NCBI GenBank assembly: GCA_024639125.1
Contig: JAHEJA010000010.1
Coordinates: 5,490-69,489, forward strand
Length of the DNA stretch: 64,000 nt
Source of the DNA: Paracoccaceae bacterium
GTDB taxonomy: Bacteria > Pseudomonadota > Alphaproteobacteria > Rhodobacterales > Rhodobacteraceae
Direction: 5' to 3'
In this document: positions 56,568 to 64,000 of the stretch, in pieces
How the letters are laid out: every line of letters begins with the position of its first letter
Position numbering within the stretch: position 1 is the stretch's first letter
Made by a program: the position numbers and the translations under genes
Notes under the pieces: model-generated
Told to the model about the DNA's origin: nothing
Databases searched by the model: none
The model's input: only the letters and a program-made list of their open reading frames with translations

Positions 56568-57032
56568 TTATGCCGCTTCTTCGCTTCGACCATCCGTCAA
56601 AATCGCATAGAGCGTTGTTGCATCGGGATTTGCACGCAATTTGTCACAAAACGCTTTGTCCCGCAAAGTACGAGATACCAATGCCAAGGCCTTTAGGTGA
56701 TCAACGCCAGCCGCTTCAGGAGCAAACAAGGCAAACACAATATCGACTGGCAAGTGATCAACAGCATTAAATTCGACTGGCTTTTCCAGCAAAACAAATA
56801 GGCCTTTGACTTCGCTTAGCCCTTCAATCCGCGCATGTGGCAATGCCACGCCGTGGCCGACACCGGTCGGCCCCAAACTTTCACGGTCAAGCAAAGCAGA
56901 CAATGTTGATGATTCCGGTAGTCCATGCGTGACATGCGCTATTTCAGCAATGTCGTGAAATAAACGTTTTTTGCTTGAGGCGGTAGAAATAACCTTTACC
57001 GCCTCTGGCTTAATGAGTTTTAACAATTCCAT
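56568..57032 (-). CDS. ptsN: nitrogen PTS EIIA component
   Basis: A 154-residue EIIA-Ntr protein. The phosphoacceptor is H66 in GHGVALPHARIEG. It receives phosphate from NPr/EI-Ntr and regulates potassium, nitrogen and other functions through protein contacts. It follows hpf by 42 bases on the minus strand, in the classical lptB-hpf-ptsN order, but without rpoN, which is often found there in other proteobacteria. It is convergent with the sulfotransferase gene, four bases apart. Confidence 0.94.
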   Translation of the reverse strand: MELLKLIKPEAVKVISTASSKKRLFHDIAEIAHVTHGLPESSTLSALLDRESLGPTGVGHGVALPHARIEGLSEVKGLFVLLEKPVEFNAVDHLPVDIVFALFAPEAAGVDHLKALALVSRTLRDKAFCDKLRANPDATTLYAILTDGRSEEAA

Positions 57033-57074
57033 TAAAGTGAAACTTTCTTGGAGTTGTGCCCACGTAATTCAAGG

Positions 57075-57638
57075 TTACGGCTCGATCCAGCCGATATTTC
57101 CATCGCTACGCTTGTACACAACATTAACGTTGTTTTTACCTTCGTTTCTAAACACGAGAAACTGCTCACCAGCTAACTCCATTTGCATAACGGCTTCTCC
57201 AACCGACAAAGTTGGAACCTTGGTTTCCATTTCAGCAATAATCAGGGGTTGAAGCGTGTCAGGCTCCGAATCCTCGTGTTCACTCTCTTGCGCGAGGATA
57301 TACGAGGAACCGATCAAAGTTTCAACTGGTTCGGCTCGATCTTTGTGATGATCCTTTAAACGGCGCTTGTAACGGCGAAGCTGCTTTTCCATTTTTTCAC
57401 AGCATCCGTCGAAAGCGGCATAGATTTCTGTTGCGTGCGCACGCGCCTGAGCGGTCAAGCCAGTGGACAAATGCACCACGGCCTCACAGACGAATTCATG
57501 CGCATCTTTCGAGAAAACGACATTCGCATCTGTCGGGCGTTCAGCATATTTGCCGACCGCTCCGCCCAATTCGGTCTTTACATGAGTTTGCAAAGCCTCA
57601 CCGATATCGATGTGTTTTCCGGAAATCTGATAACGCAT
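57075..57638 (-). CDS. hpf: long-form ribosome hibernation promoting factor
   Basis: A 187-residue protein. The N-terminal RaiA/HPF fold (1-105; MRYQISGKHIDIGEALQTHV) binds the decoding region of the 30S subunit; the C-terminal domain (about 130-185; PLIIAEMETKVPTLSVGEAV, FRNEGKNNVNVVYKR) dimerises to make 100S ribosomes. The long form alone is sufficient for ribosome dimerisation. It is preceded by 223 bases without an established gene, containing a possible short ORF and a TTGACA element, so it likely has its own promoter. Confidence 0.94.
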   Translation of the reverse strand: MRYQISGKHIDIGEALQTHVKTELGGAVGKYAERPTDANVVFSKDAHEFVCEAVVHLSTGLTAQARAHATEIYAAFDGCCEKMEKQLRRYKRRLKDHHKDRAEPVETLIGSSYILAQESEHEDSEPDTLQPLIIAEMETKVPTLSVGEAVMQMELAGEQFLVFRNEGKNNVNVVYKRSDGNIGWIEP

Positions 57639-57682
57639 ATTTATTCCTTTCTAAAGAAAGCGAACGGGAGTCTACGGCGCAA

Positions 57683-57826
57683 CTAAATCGCGCGGGCGTA
57701 AATCACGTCCGTTGATGGAAGCGACAGCTTTTTCAAAGGGTTAACCGTATCGATTTCGGTCAACTGAACCCAAGGGATCCATGTGCTGTCCCCTTCATTG
57801 AAGTCGAGACAAGGCCCTGATGTCAA
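57683..57826 (-). CDS. possible small ORF between lptB and hpf
   Basis: A 47-codon frame runs from a TTG to TAG on the minus strand. The product would contain DFNEGDSTWIPWVQLTEIDT and end in DVIYARAI, with a composition and codon use like real proteins here. There is no ATG or GTG at the front and no visible ribosome-binding site. The TTG overlaps a TTGACA that could instead be a -35 box for hpf. It is reported as a candidate only; it may also be a gene remnant. Confidence 0.25.
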   Translation of the reverse strand: MTSGPCLDFNEGDSTWIPWVQLTEIDTVNPLKKLSLPSTDVIYARAI

Positions 57827-57861
57827 TGCTTAGATGCAAAAATATACCAAATATAATTTTG

Positions 57862-58617
57862 TCAGCTTATCTTGAAATTCTCGCCAAGATACACGCGGCG
57901 GACGTTTTCATTGCGCACAACTTCCTCTGGGGAACCTGACATCAACACCGTTCCATCATGCAGGATATAAGCCCGGTCCACGATTTCCAAGGTTTCGCGC
58001 ACGTTGTGATCCGTGATCAAAACCCCAAGCCCACGCTTTTTCAAGTCAGACACAAGATTACGAATGTCACCCACCGAAATCGGATCAACGCCAGCAAAAG
58101 GTTCGTCTAACAACAAATATTTCGGGTTAGCCGCCAAGCAGCGTGCGATTTCGACGCGGCGACGTTCACCACCAGACAAGGCAATAGCAGGCGTGCGACG
58201 CAAGTGTTCTATCGTAAAATCAGATAGCAACTCTTCTAATCGTTCACGTCTTTTATGGCGATCTTTCTCAGAAATATCCAAAATAGAAGAAATGTTGTCC
58301 TCAACACTTAATCCGCGGAATATAGACATTTCCTGTGGAAGATATCCAATGCCAAGCTGGGCACGACGATACATGGGCAGCGCCGTGACATCACGCCCAT
58401 CCACCAAAACCTGACCACCTTCGGGGTTAACCAAGCCTGCGATAGAATAAAAGCTGGTCGTTTTACCCGATCCATTCGGACCAAGAAGCGCGACCACTTC
58501 GCCACGCTGCAAAGACATGCTTACATCACGAATAACAACCCGTTTTCGATAACTTTTACGAAGCCCCTTGATCACCAAGCCGGTCGTTTCATTTGATGTT
58601 ACCAATTCCGGTGTCAT
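57862..58617 (-). CDS. lptB: LPS export ABC transporter ATPase LptB
   Basis: A 251-residue ATPase of the LptB2FG complex that extracts LPS from the inner membrane. Walker A is LLGPNGSGKTT, the signature ALSGGERRRVEIARCLA and Walker B YLLLDEPFAGVDP, with GIGYLPQEMSIFRGL typical of LptB. Start codons GTG 58620 and ATG 58617 are adjacent; I prefer the ATG. It is downstream of lptC and lptA, nine bases from lptA. Confidence 0.95.
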   Translation of the reverse strand: MTPELVTSNETTGLVIKGLRKSYRKRVVIRDVSMSLQRGEVVALLGPNGSGKTTSFYSIAGLVNPEGGQVLVDGRDVTALPMYRRAQLGIGYLPQEMSIFRGLSVEDNISSILDISEKDRHKRRERLEELLSDFTIEHLRRTPAIALSGGERRRVEIARCLAANPKYLLLDEPFAGVDPISVGDIRNLVSDLKKRGLGVLITDHNVRETLEIVDRAYILHDGTVLMSGSPEEVVRNENVRRVYLGENFKIS

Positions 58618-58625
58618 CACTGCGC

Positions 58626-59108
58626 CTATTGGTTAGGGGTCAAAATGGTTTTGACACGTCCCGACATTTTAGCCGCTCCTGTGTCCAAATCGATATCGAT
58701 ACGCTGCGCAGTCAAACTATTGCCGTCTTGCAATACTTTGACATTTCCCGTCAGGATCAAGCTACCGCGCGCCACATCATAATCCGCCTTGTCTGCTTCT
58801 GCGTGATCCGGCGCACTATCAAGCACAACATTTCCCGACGCTATCATCTTGGAAATATCCGACTGGGATTCCCCGTAAAAAACCGTCACCGCAGCGGCTT
58901 GTAACCGCATATCACCTTGGACGATTTCTACAGCGCCTTGAAAATTCGCGGTGTTGGCGGTTTCATCAATCGTTAGCTGGTCGGCTTCGACGGCTATGGG
59001 GGCATTTCGGTTCGCTTTGATCGACCCAAAACCGCCTTGGGACTGCGCAAACACTGCAGTCGATGCAAAACATCCAAGGATCATGACTATATTAAATAAA
59101 CGTTTCAC
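58626..59108 (-). CDS. lptA: LPS transport periplasmic protein LptA
   Basis: A 160-residue OstA-like protein. A signal peptide ends around VFAQ (20-22). The single domain (about 36-145) forms the beta-jellyroll bridge that carries LPS across the periplasm: APIAVEADQLTIDETANTA, VEIVQGDMRLQAAAV and ARGSLILTGNVKVLQDG. The GTG start at 59108 follows AGGA. It lies nine bases after lptC. Confidence 0.9.
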   Translation of the reverse strand: MKRLFNIVMILGCFASTAVFAQSQGGFGSIKANRNAPIAVEADQLTIDETANTANFQGAVEIVQGDMRLQAAAVTVFYGESQSDISKMIASGNVVLDSAPDHAEADKADYDVARGSLILTGNVKVLQDGNSLTAQRIDIDLDTGAAKMSGRVKTILTPNQ

Positions 59109-59117
59109 AGCGAATTC

Positions 59118-59732
59118 CTATCTTTGTGGGGTGTATATCAGCTTAACCCCACCTTTGAAAACGATTAGAAATCCGTCCTGCGGATTTTTGCGTGAAACCT
59201 CAAGCCGATCCGCAGTTATGATCCCTTGCGGGCCGGTTCCCTGGATCGGACCATTGGCAATCATGCCAAGGGTTTCAATGTTCAGCTTTAGATCAGACGC
59301 ACTAAATTGATAGCCATCTTGGGATACAATTTGCACACCTTGGTCCAATTCCAAAAGACTAGAGGCCCCCGTATATTGACCACTCGCCCCTGCAAGCGTG
59401 ACTTGGTTTCCCGACGGTTCAGACAACGTCGTTAGAACATTTTTTGCCAATACCCGACCCGAAACATCGGGGTCCGGTCGGATGGAAACCGCTGACAGCG
59501 AAATTGCATCCCCGGTTTTCGTTGTCCCCGAAAAATAAGGCTGGCTCAGTTGCTGATCCCTGATTTTTTCGACCAACCCAGATTGCGCAAAAGGCAGTTT
59601 GGTTTGATCCGGGGCGGATTTGGACATCAAAAACATCGTCGACATAGACCCTATCGCGACCAACGGCAAAATTATCTTGAGCCCACCAATGATCTGGGAA
59701 TATAGCCGATCCGATGCCAAACCCGACCTCAC
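59118..59732 (-). CDS. lptC: LPS export protein LptC
   Basis: A 204-residue bitopic protein. One membrane anchor (about residues 14-36, IIGGLKIILPLVAIGSMSTM) is followed by the LptC/OstA-like periplasmic fold (ASGQYTGASSLLELDQGV, TADRLEVSRKNPQDG). It links LptB2FG to LptA. The GTG start at 59732 comes directly after the stop codon of rnd, with no intervening base, so translation is coupled. Confidence 0.88.
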   Translation of the reverse strand: MRSGLASDRLYSQIIGGLKIILPLVAIGSMSTMFLMSKSAPDQTKLPFAQSGLVEKIRDQQLSQPYFSGTTKTGDAISLSAVSIRPDPDVSGRVLAKNVLTTLSEPSGNQVTLAGASGQYTGASSLLELDQGVQIVSQDGYQFSASDLKLNIETLGMIANGPIQGTGPQGIITADRLEVSRKNPQDGFLIVFKGGVKLIYTPQR

Positions 59733-60344
59733 TTAATGCGTGAAAATATCTATTTCCGGCCACCCTGCCAAATCTAACTTGGCACGTGTTGGAAGGAAAT
59801 CAAAACAGGATTGCGCCAATTCCATGCGGTTTTCGCGGATCATGCGCTCATTAAGATGGTCGCGCAATTGATGCAGATAAAGAACATCGGACGCCGCATA
59901 TTCCAACTGAGCCTTGCTTAGCTCGCTCGTGCCCCAATCGCTAGATTGTTGTTGTTTCGAAATATCGACGTTCAACAATTCCTGCAAAAGGTTTTTCAAT
60001 CCATGACGGTCGGTATAGGTGCGCACCAACTTAGAGGCGATTTTCGTACAGTAAACAGGTGCAGCCAATGCACCAAAGGCATTATACATTGCGGCAATAT
60101 CAAACCGTCCAAAGTGAAACAGCTTAAGCACATTTGGATCTTGTAGCATGCGGCAAAGGTTAGGTGCCTCATTTTGGCCCAAAGCAACTTGGATCATATG
60201 CGCATTGCCGTCACCGCCTGATAACTGCACAACACATAAACGATCACGATGCGGATTAAGCCCCATCGTTTCACAATCGATTGCCACCACTGGACCCAAA
60301 TCCAAATCGTCGGGCAAGTCGCCCTTGTACAAATAATTCGTCAC
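59733..60344 (-). CDS. rnd: ribonuclease D-like 3'-5' exonuclease
   Basis: A 203-residue DEDDy exonuclease. Motifs are AIDCETMGLNPHRDRLC (Exo I, D and E), LFHFGRFDIAAM (Exo II) and QLEYAASDVLYL (Exo III, Y and D). It is about half the length of E. coli RNase D and lacks the HRDC domains, as is usual for this alphaproteobacterial form. The GTG at 60344 is the likely start; a longer open frame upstream has no homology-like sequence. It may trim structured RNA 3' ends such as tRNA precursors. Confidence 0.88.
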   Translation of the reverse strand: MTNYLYKGDLPDDLDLGPVVAIDCETMGLNPHRDRLCVVQLSGGDGNAHMIQVALGQNEAPNLCRMLQDPNVLKLFHFGRFDIAAMYNAFGALAAPVYCTKIASKLVRTYTDRHGLKNLLQELLNVDISKQQQSSDWGTSELSKAQLEYAASDVLYLHQLRDHLNERMIRENRMELAQSCFDFLPTRAKLDLAGWPEIDIFTH

Positions 60345-60538
60345 GTTTGCCGCCTTTTCGTCATGTTGTTGATCATGACATAAAACTTTGCGACCCTTGG
60401 TGCAATGACCAAGCAAACTGTCGGCGGCTTTTACACTTTGGCGTGGTATTGCGCGGAAACGTAGCGGCACATTGGAAATCACCTATTGTGAGATATGGCA
60501 AATCGCATTTGACTATCTACACAACAAGGAGACCGCAG

Positions 60539-61354
60539 ATGACACCCGAAAACTTATTTGGTTTATCCGGAAAAACAGCATTGGTCACAGGGGGCGCGAC
60601 TGGAATTGGGCGCATGGCAGCCACTGGTCTGGTTGCGGCTGGCGCACGGGTGCTGATCGCGTCGCGCAAAGGGGACGCCTGCGTCGCAGTTGCCAAAGAA
60701 ATCAACACGCTTGGATATTCAGGCCATGCCCAAGGCTTTGCCGGTGACGTCGGCTCAGAGGCAGGTATTTCTGACTTAATATCAGCCGTTACATCGCACA
60801 CAGATACATTAAACATTCTGATGAATAATGCTGGCCGCACATGGGGCGCACCTCTTGGGAACTTTCCTTATGATGCATGGGAAAAGGTTATGTCTTTGAA
60901 TGTCACGGGTATGTTTCACCTGTCCCAAGGCCTAAGTAACATGCTTGCCGCCAGCGGTTCCGCCGATGATCCATCGCGGATCGTCAATGTCGGAAGCGTC
61001 ATGGGCGAGGTCCCAATGGGCGATGGAGCCTATTCCTATGCCGTGTCCAAATCTGGGGTCCATCACATGACGCGGATCTTGGCCAAAGAATGGGCGCATC
61101 GCCACATAACCGTAAACGCGCTGGCACCTGGTCCGTTTCAATCTGGGATGACCGCATTTGCCATCGGTCAAGACAACGGCGCCGATCGCGTCGGTCATCG
61201 TGTTCCTGCGGGTCGGGTGGGCCGCCCAACTGATATTGCAGCTTGCTTACAATTTCTCTGCGGCTACGGAGGAAGCTATATCACAGGCGCCGTCATACCT
61301 GTCTCAGGCGGTATCAACGTCGCCACTGGCCCAAGCATTTTCGGCGAGGACTGA
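60539..61354 (+). CDS. short-chain dehydrogenase/reductase (SDR)
   Basis: A 271-residue classical SDR. The NAD(P)-binding TGGATGIGRMAATGL is near residues 17-31, LMNNAGRTWGAP near 100, the active-site tyrosine and lysine in YSYAVSKSGVHHM, and ALAPGPFQSGM follows. ATG 60539 has AAGGAG seven bases upstream; the long upstream frame is not real. It is the first gene of a run of five on the plus strand that look like acyl-CoA or hydroxyacid metabolism. The substrate is unknown; a 3-oxoacyl or hydroxyacyl derivative is likely. Confidence 0.87.
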   Translation: MTPENLFGLSGKTALVTGGATGIGRMAATGLVAAGARVLIASRKGDACVAVAKEINTLGYSGHAQGFAGDVGSEAGISDLISAVTSHTDTLNILMNNAGRTWGAPLGNFPYDAWEKVMSLNVTGMFHLSQGLSNMLAASGSADDPSRIVNVGSVMGEVPMGDGAYSYAVSKSGVHHMTRILAKEWAHRHITVNALAPGPFQSGMTAFAIGQDNGADRVGHRVPAGRVGRPTDIAACLQFLCGYGGSYITGAVIPVSGGINVATGPSIFGED

Positions 61355-61355
61355 A

Positions 61356-61814
61356 ATGAAACCCATTCCACTGAATACACTAAAAGACCAAATCGGAACC
61401 TTGGTCGGTACATCCCGCTGGTTCGAACTGGACCAAACTAGGATTGATCAATTCGGACGCGTGACAGAAGACGATCAATTTATCCATTCTGACAGTGAGC
61501 GCGCCAAAGAGACACATTTTGGCACCACAATCGCCCATGGTTTTCTCACTCTCTCGATGCTGTCGGCCATGATGTACGATGCAGTTCCAGAAATTGACGG
61601 AACTAAAATGGGCATCAACTATGGATTTGATAAAATTCGCTTTATTTCTCCTGTTAGGTCCGGTTCCAACGTACGCGGTCATTTCACACTGGTCGATCTG
61701 CGCGAACCAAAGCCGAAAGAAATTACAAACGTCTGGGATATTTCGGTGGAAATCCAAGGCGAAAAGCGGCCGGCATTGATCGCTCAATGGATAGGTCGTA
61801 CATATTTGGGATAG
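61356..61814 (+). CDS. MaoC-like (R)-specific enoyl-CoA hydratase
   Basis: A 152-residue hot-dog fold protein (PF01575). The hydratase-2 signature is visible as VTEDDQFIHSDSERAKE followed by THFGTTIAHGFLTLSML, with the catalytic aspartate and histidine. It would hydrate trans-2-enoyl-CoA to (R)-3-hydroxyacyl-CoA. It starts one base after the SDR stop (TGAAATG region), and the longer frame upstream lies inside that SDR gene. The length is normal for stand-alone MaoC proteins. Confidence 0.9.
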   Translation: MKPIPLNTLKDQIGTLVGTSRWFELDQTRIDQFGRVTEDDQFIHSDSERAKETHFGTTIAHGFLTLSMLSAMMYDAVPEIDGTKMGINYGFDKIRFISPVRSGSNVRGHFTLVDLREPKPKEITNVWDISVEIQGEKRPALIAQWIGRTYLG

Positions 61815-61823
61815 GGATGTACC

Positions 61824-62753
61824 ATGACGATACGATTTGACGGGAAAACAGCAATTGTAACAGGCGCCGGCGTTGGGCTAGGACGGTGTCACGCATTGGG
61901 GCTCGCTGCTCGTGGTGCAAACGTTGTGGTGAATGACCTTGGAACGGCGCCCGATGGTTCCGGACAATCGTCTCAGGCGGCTTTAGATGTTGTTAATGAA
62001 ATCAAAGCGATGGGTGGTCGCGCAATTGCAGATGCAACAAACATAGCCAACGTGACCCATGTCAACGCCATGGTTGCCAGAACCATTAATGAATTCGGCG
62101 GAATAGATATTTTGGTCAACAACGCGGGCATCCTGCGTGACAAGACTTTTGCCAAAATGCCCCTGCATGATTTTGAACGCGTTTTGGATGTGCATTTGAT
62201 GGGAACCGTGAATTGTACCCAAGCCGTTTGGACCCATATGCGCGACCAAGAATACGGGCGCATTGTCTTTACCTCGTCTGGATCCGGACTTTATGGAAAT
62301 TTCGGCCAATCCAATTATGGGGCTGCAAAAGCAAGCGTTGTGGGATTGATGAATGTTCTTGCTCAAGAAGGGGCGCGATCAAACATTCGCGTCAATATTC
62401 TAGCACCAACCGCCGCTACGCGCATGACGCAATCGCTTTTGCCAGAAGAAACACTGGACCTTTTGCAGCCAGAAACCATTACCCCCGGCTTGTTGGCATT
62501 GGTCTGCGAAGACGCGCCAAATAAAATGATTTTGGGTGCAGGGGCTGGCTGCTTTGCAGAAACGCGGATTACCGAAACCCAAGGTGTCGCCTTAGTTGGT
62601 GACGATTTGACAGCTGAGGGTGTCATAGCCGCCATGGCGCAAATCCGCGACCCCAACGGTGCAGAGGTGATCGAAAACGCATTTGCCCAGACCCGCAAAT
62701 ACGCTCGCATGGCGGCAGCCGCACGCGGACTGGATCTACCATGGGACACTTAA
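61824..62753 (+). CDS. SDR, multifunctional-enzyme-2-like 3-hydroxyacyl-CoA dehydrogenase
   Basis: A 309-residue SDR. VTGAGVGLGRCHALGLAARG and NVVVNDLGTAPDGSG are typical of the (3R)-hydroxyacyl-CoA dehydrogenase part of peroxisomal-type MFE-2; LVNNAGILRDKTFAKM and SNYGAAKASVVGL complete the active site. The C-terminal 60 residues form an extra segment. With the MaoC hydratase upstream it could run two steps on an (R)-hydroxyacyl-CoA. It is nine bases after the MaoC gene. Confidence 0.88.
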   Translation: MTIRFDGKTAIVTGAGVGLGRCHALGLAARGANVVVNDLGTAPDGSGQSSQAALDVVNEIKAMGGRAIADATNIANVTHVNAMVARTINEFGGIDILVNNAGILRDKTFAKMPLHDFERVLDVHLMGTVNCTQAVWTHMRDQEYGRIVFTSSGSGLYGNFGQSNYGAAKASVVGLMNVLAQEGARSNIRVNILAPTAATRMTQSLLPEETLDLLQPETITPGLLALVCEDAPNKMILGAGAGCFAETRITETQGVALVGDDLTAEGVIAAMAQIRDPNGAEVIENAFAQTRKYARMAAAARGLDLPWDT

Positions 62754-62777
62754 CACCAACCACAAAGGGCGCATCTT

Positions 62778-63443
62778 TTGGCTGAACTCATTCTCGTTCG
62801 ACATGGGCAAGCCAGCTTTGGGGCCCAAAATTACGACAAGCTGTCCCCCCTTGGCCATCGACAAGCTGTTGCACTTGGACATGCATTGCGGCTTCAGGGG
62901 ATTCTTCCCGACCATTTTGTAATCGGGTCTATGGTTCGCCACCAAGAAACATTCGAAGGAATTCAACAGGGATTAGGGCAAGAGCCAAAAGAACCCATCA
63001 TTCATGCCGGCTTGAACGAATATGATTTCACAGGCTTGTTAAATGCACGCTTTCCGAACGGCTCCGGCCCAGAGGGTATGCATACAGATCGAAAAGCCCA
63101 CTTCAAGCTGCTGAAAGAAACCATCCGAGCATGGCAGAACGATGATATCGACAACCCTCCTGAAATGTGGGCCGTCTTTTGTGAACGACTGGCAGAGGCC
63201 CAAGATGCCATTCGCGCACTCTCTGGTACCTGCGTTCTTGCCGTCAGCTCGGGCGGAGCCATTGCCCAAATCACGCGGACCGCATTATTGGCGCCTGCGG
63301 AAACACAAATCTTGCTTCAGTTACAGATCAAAAATTGCTCGGTTCACAGGTTCATCTATACGGATCACGCATTTTACCTTCATGGGTTTAATGAAACCCC
63401 ACATATCACCGAGACGACACAAGACCTGTTGAGCTATAGTTAA
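62778..63443 (+). CDS. histidine phosphatase family protein
   Basis: A 221-residue phosphoglycerate-mutase-like protein. The catalytic RHG is in ILVRHGQASFGAQNYD (5-20), with R54-region GSMVRHQETFEG and the later SSGGAIAQI. The start is a TTG at 62778 with AAAGGG upstream; no ATG is available in frame at the N-terminus. Its presence between the SDR and the phosphotransferase genes suggests it removes a phosphate from an intermediate or cofactor of that pathway, which is inference. Confidence 0.85.
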   Translation: MAELILVRHGQASFGAQNYDKLSPLGHRQAVALGHALRLQGILPDHFVIGSMVRHQETFEGIQQGLGQEPKEPIIHAGLNEYDFTGLLNARFPNGSGPEGMHTDRKAHFKLLKETIRAWQNDDIDNPPEMWAVFCERLAEAQDAIRALSGTCVLAVSSGGAIAQITRTALLAPAETQILLQLQIKNCSVHRFIYTDHAFYLHGFNETPHITETTQDLLSYS

Positions 63444-63452
63444 GAGGACACC

Positions 63453-64000
63453 ATGACGGATACGCAAACCCTTGATATACCGACAATTTCCCGGTGGCTA
63501 GAAGCCAACTTACCACACTTCCAAGGCCCAGTTCATGCCAAAAAATTCGAAGGCGGACAGTCAAATCCAACCTTTCACCTTGCAACGCCGACCCGCGACT
63601 ATGTCTTGCGCCGCAAGCCACCGGGTGTTTTGCTGAAATCGGCTCATGCGGTTGATCGCGAATTCCAAGTGCAATCTGCCCTCGCAAACACCGATGTGCC
63701 CGTCGCCAAAATGCATCTACTTTGCCAAGACAGCTCAGTGATCGGATCGGAATTTTATGTCATGGATATGATCCAAGGCCGTAATTTTGATGATCCTCGT
63801 TTACCAGAGGTATCCTCGGATCAACGCGGTTTGATCCAATTGGAAATGAACCGCGTGTTGGCGGCCATTCACTCCGTGGATTTGACCAAGGTTGGCCTAA
63901 ACGACTTTGGCCCAGAAGGTAATTATTACCGCCGCCAAGTTGATAGGTGGACCAAACAATACAAAGCGACCGAAACTCAAACTATCCCTCAGATGGATGA
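63453..64000 (+). CDS. APH-fold phosphotransferase family protein, 3' end outside window
   Basis: The N-terminal 182 residues of an aminoglycoside-phosphotransferase-fold protein (PF01636). KKFEGGQSNPTFHLATP is the nucleotide-binding loop, YVLRRKPPGVLLKSAH supplies the conserved lysine/arginine, and VMDMIQGRNFDDPRLPEV follows. Proteins of this type are usually encoded beside acyl-CoA dehydrogenases and resemble the kinase part of ACAD10/ACAD11. It starts nine bases after the phosphatase gene, with AGAGGA upstream. The catalytic loop lies beyond the window. Confidence 0.85.
   Translation, partial: MTDTQTLDIPTISRWLEANLPHFQGPVHAKKFEGGQSNPTFHLATPTRDYVLRRKPPGVLLKSAHAVDREFQVQSALANTDVPVAKMHLLCQDSSVIGSEFYVMDMIQGRNFDDPRLPEVSSDQRGLIQLEMNRVLAAIHSVDLTKVGLNDFGPEGNYYRRQVDRWTKQYKATETQTIPQMD

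Noticed and set aside
60281-60538. 86-codon upstream extension of the first SDR gene
   Set aside because: It overlaps the divergent rnd gene and no SDR similarity exists there; AAGGAG supports the ATG at 60539.
61158-61355. 66-codon upstream extension of the MaoC gene
   Set aside because: It lies within the SDR coding region in another frame; the MaoC fold begins at 61356.

Overview
The window looks like a chromosomal segment of an alphaproteobacterium of the order Rhodobacterales (Roseobacter type) with moderate, roughly even base composition. The basis is gene content and protein style: a DinB with an N-terminal zinc ribbon, the rimP-nusA-ylxR-infB order, the rnd-lptC-lptA-lptB-hpf-ptsN order, a GT14 protein with a Rhodobacterales-type C-terminal domain, and a dnaK promoter that fits the alphaproteobacterial RpoH consensus. 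I found no insertion sequence, prophage, CRISPR array or rRNA. Coding density is high and several genes overlap at their ends.

Layout. 1-1050: end of a glycosyltransferase gene, rpmJ and tRNA-Val(GAC). 1086-10443: N-formylglutamate amidohydrolase, dinB, an SPFH/NfeD membrane pair, a 2-oxoglutarate oxygenase, nadE and dnaE. 10597-19933: one collinear block of xdhABC and a four-gene nucleoside-type ABC transporter (ATPase, two permeases, BMP binding protein), which reads as a purine uptake and oxidation unit. 19992-27710: CBS protein, amine or amino-acid oxidase with a DUF938 methyltransferase, M48 lipoprotein, modBC without modA next to it, and an acyl-CoA dehydrogenase/CoA-transferase pair. 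27825-38593: translation and secretion core (rimP-nusA-ylxR-infB; ppiC-argJ-mutT; secA).

38692-47577: polysaccharide deacetylase, an envelope pair (four-cysteine secreted protein plus a phosphate-binding-protein/OmpA fusion), radC, dnaJ, dnaK and a di-heme peroxidase. 47574-56563: a probable surface-glycan locus with an ABC-2 export permease, cysQ, galU, galE, two tandem paralogous glycosyltransferases, a GT14 glycosyltransferase and a double-domain sulfotransferase. CysQ removes PAP, the by-product of PAPS-dependent sulfotransferases, so the set suggests a sulfated polysaccharide; I rate this the most interesting system in the window. 56568-60344: ptsN, hpf, lptB, lptA, lptC and rnd on the minus strand. 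60539-64000: an acyl-CoA or hydroxyacid operon (SDR, MaoC, SDR, histidine phosphatase, APH-fold phosphotransferase running off the end).

Two cross-cutting patterns stand out. A short intergenic motif, TTTCTTTTTGC followed by about 11 bases ending AAATACTC, occurs four times, three of them between convergent genes. Four other convergent gene pairs have stop codons that touch or overlap, leaving no room for a terminator.
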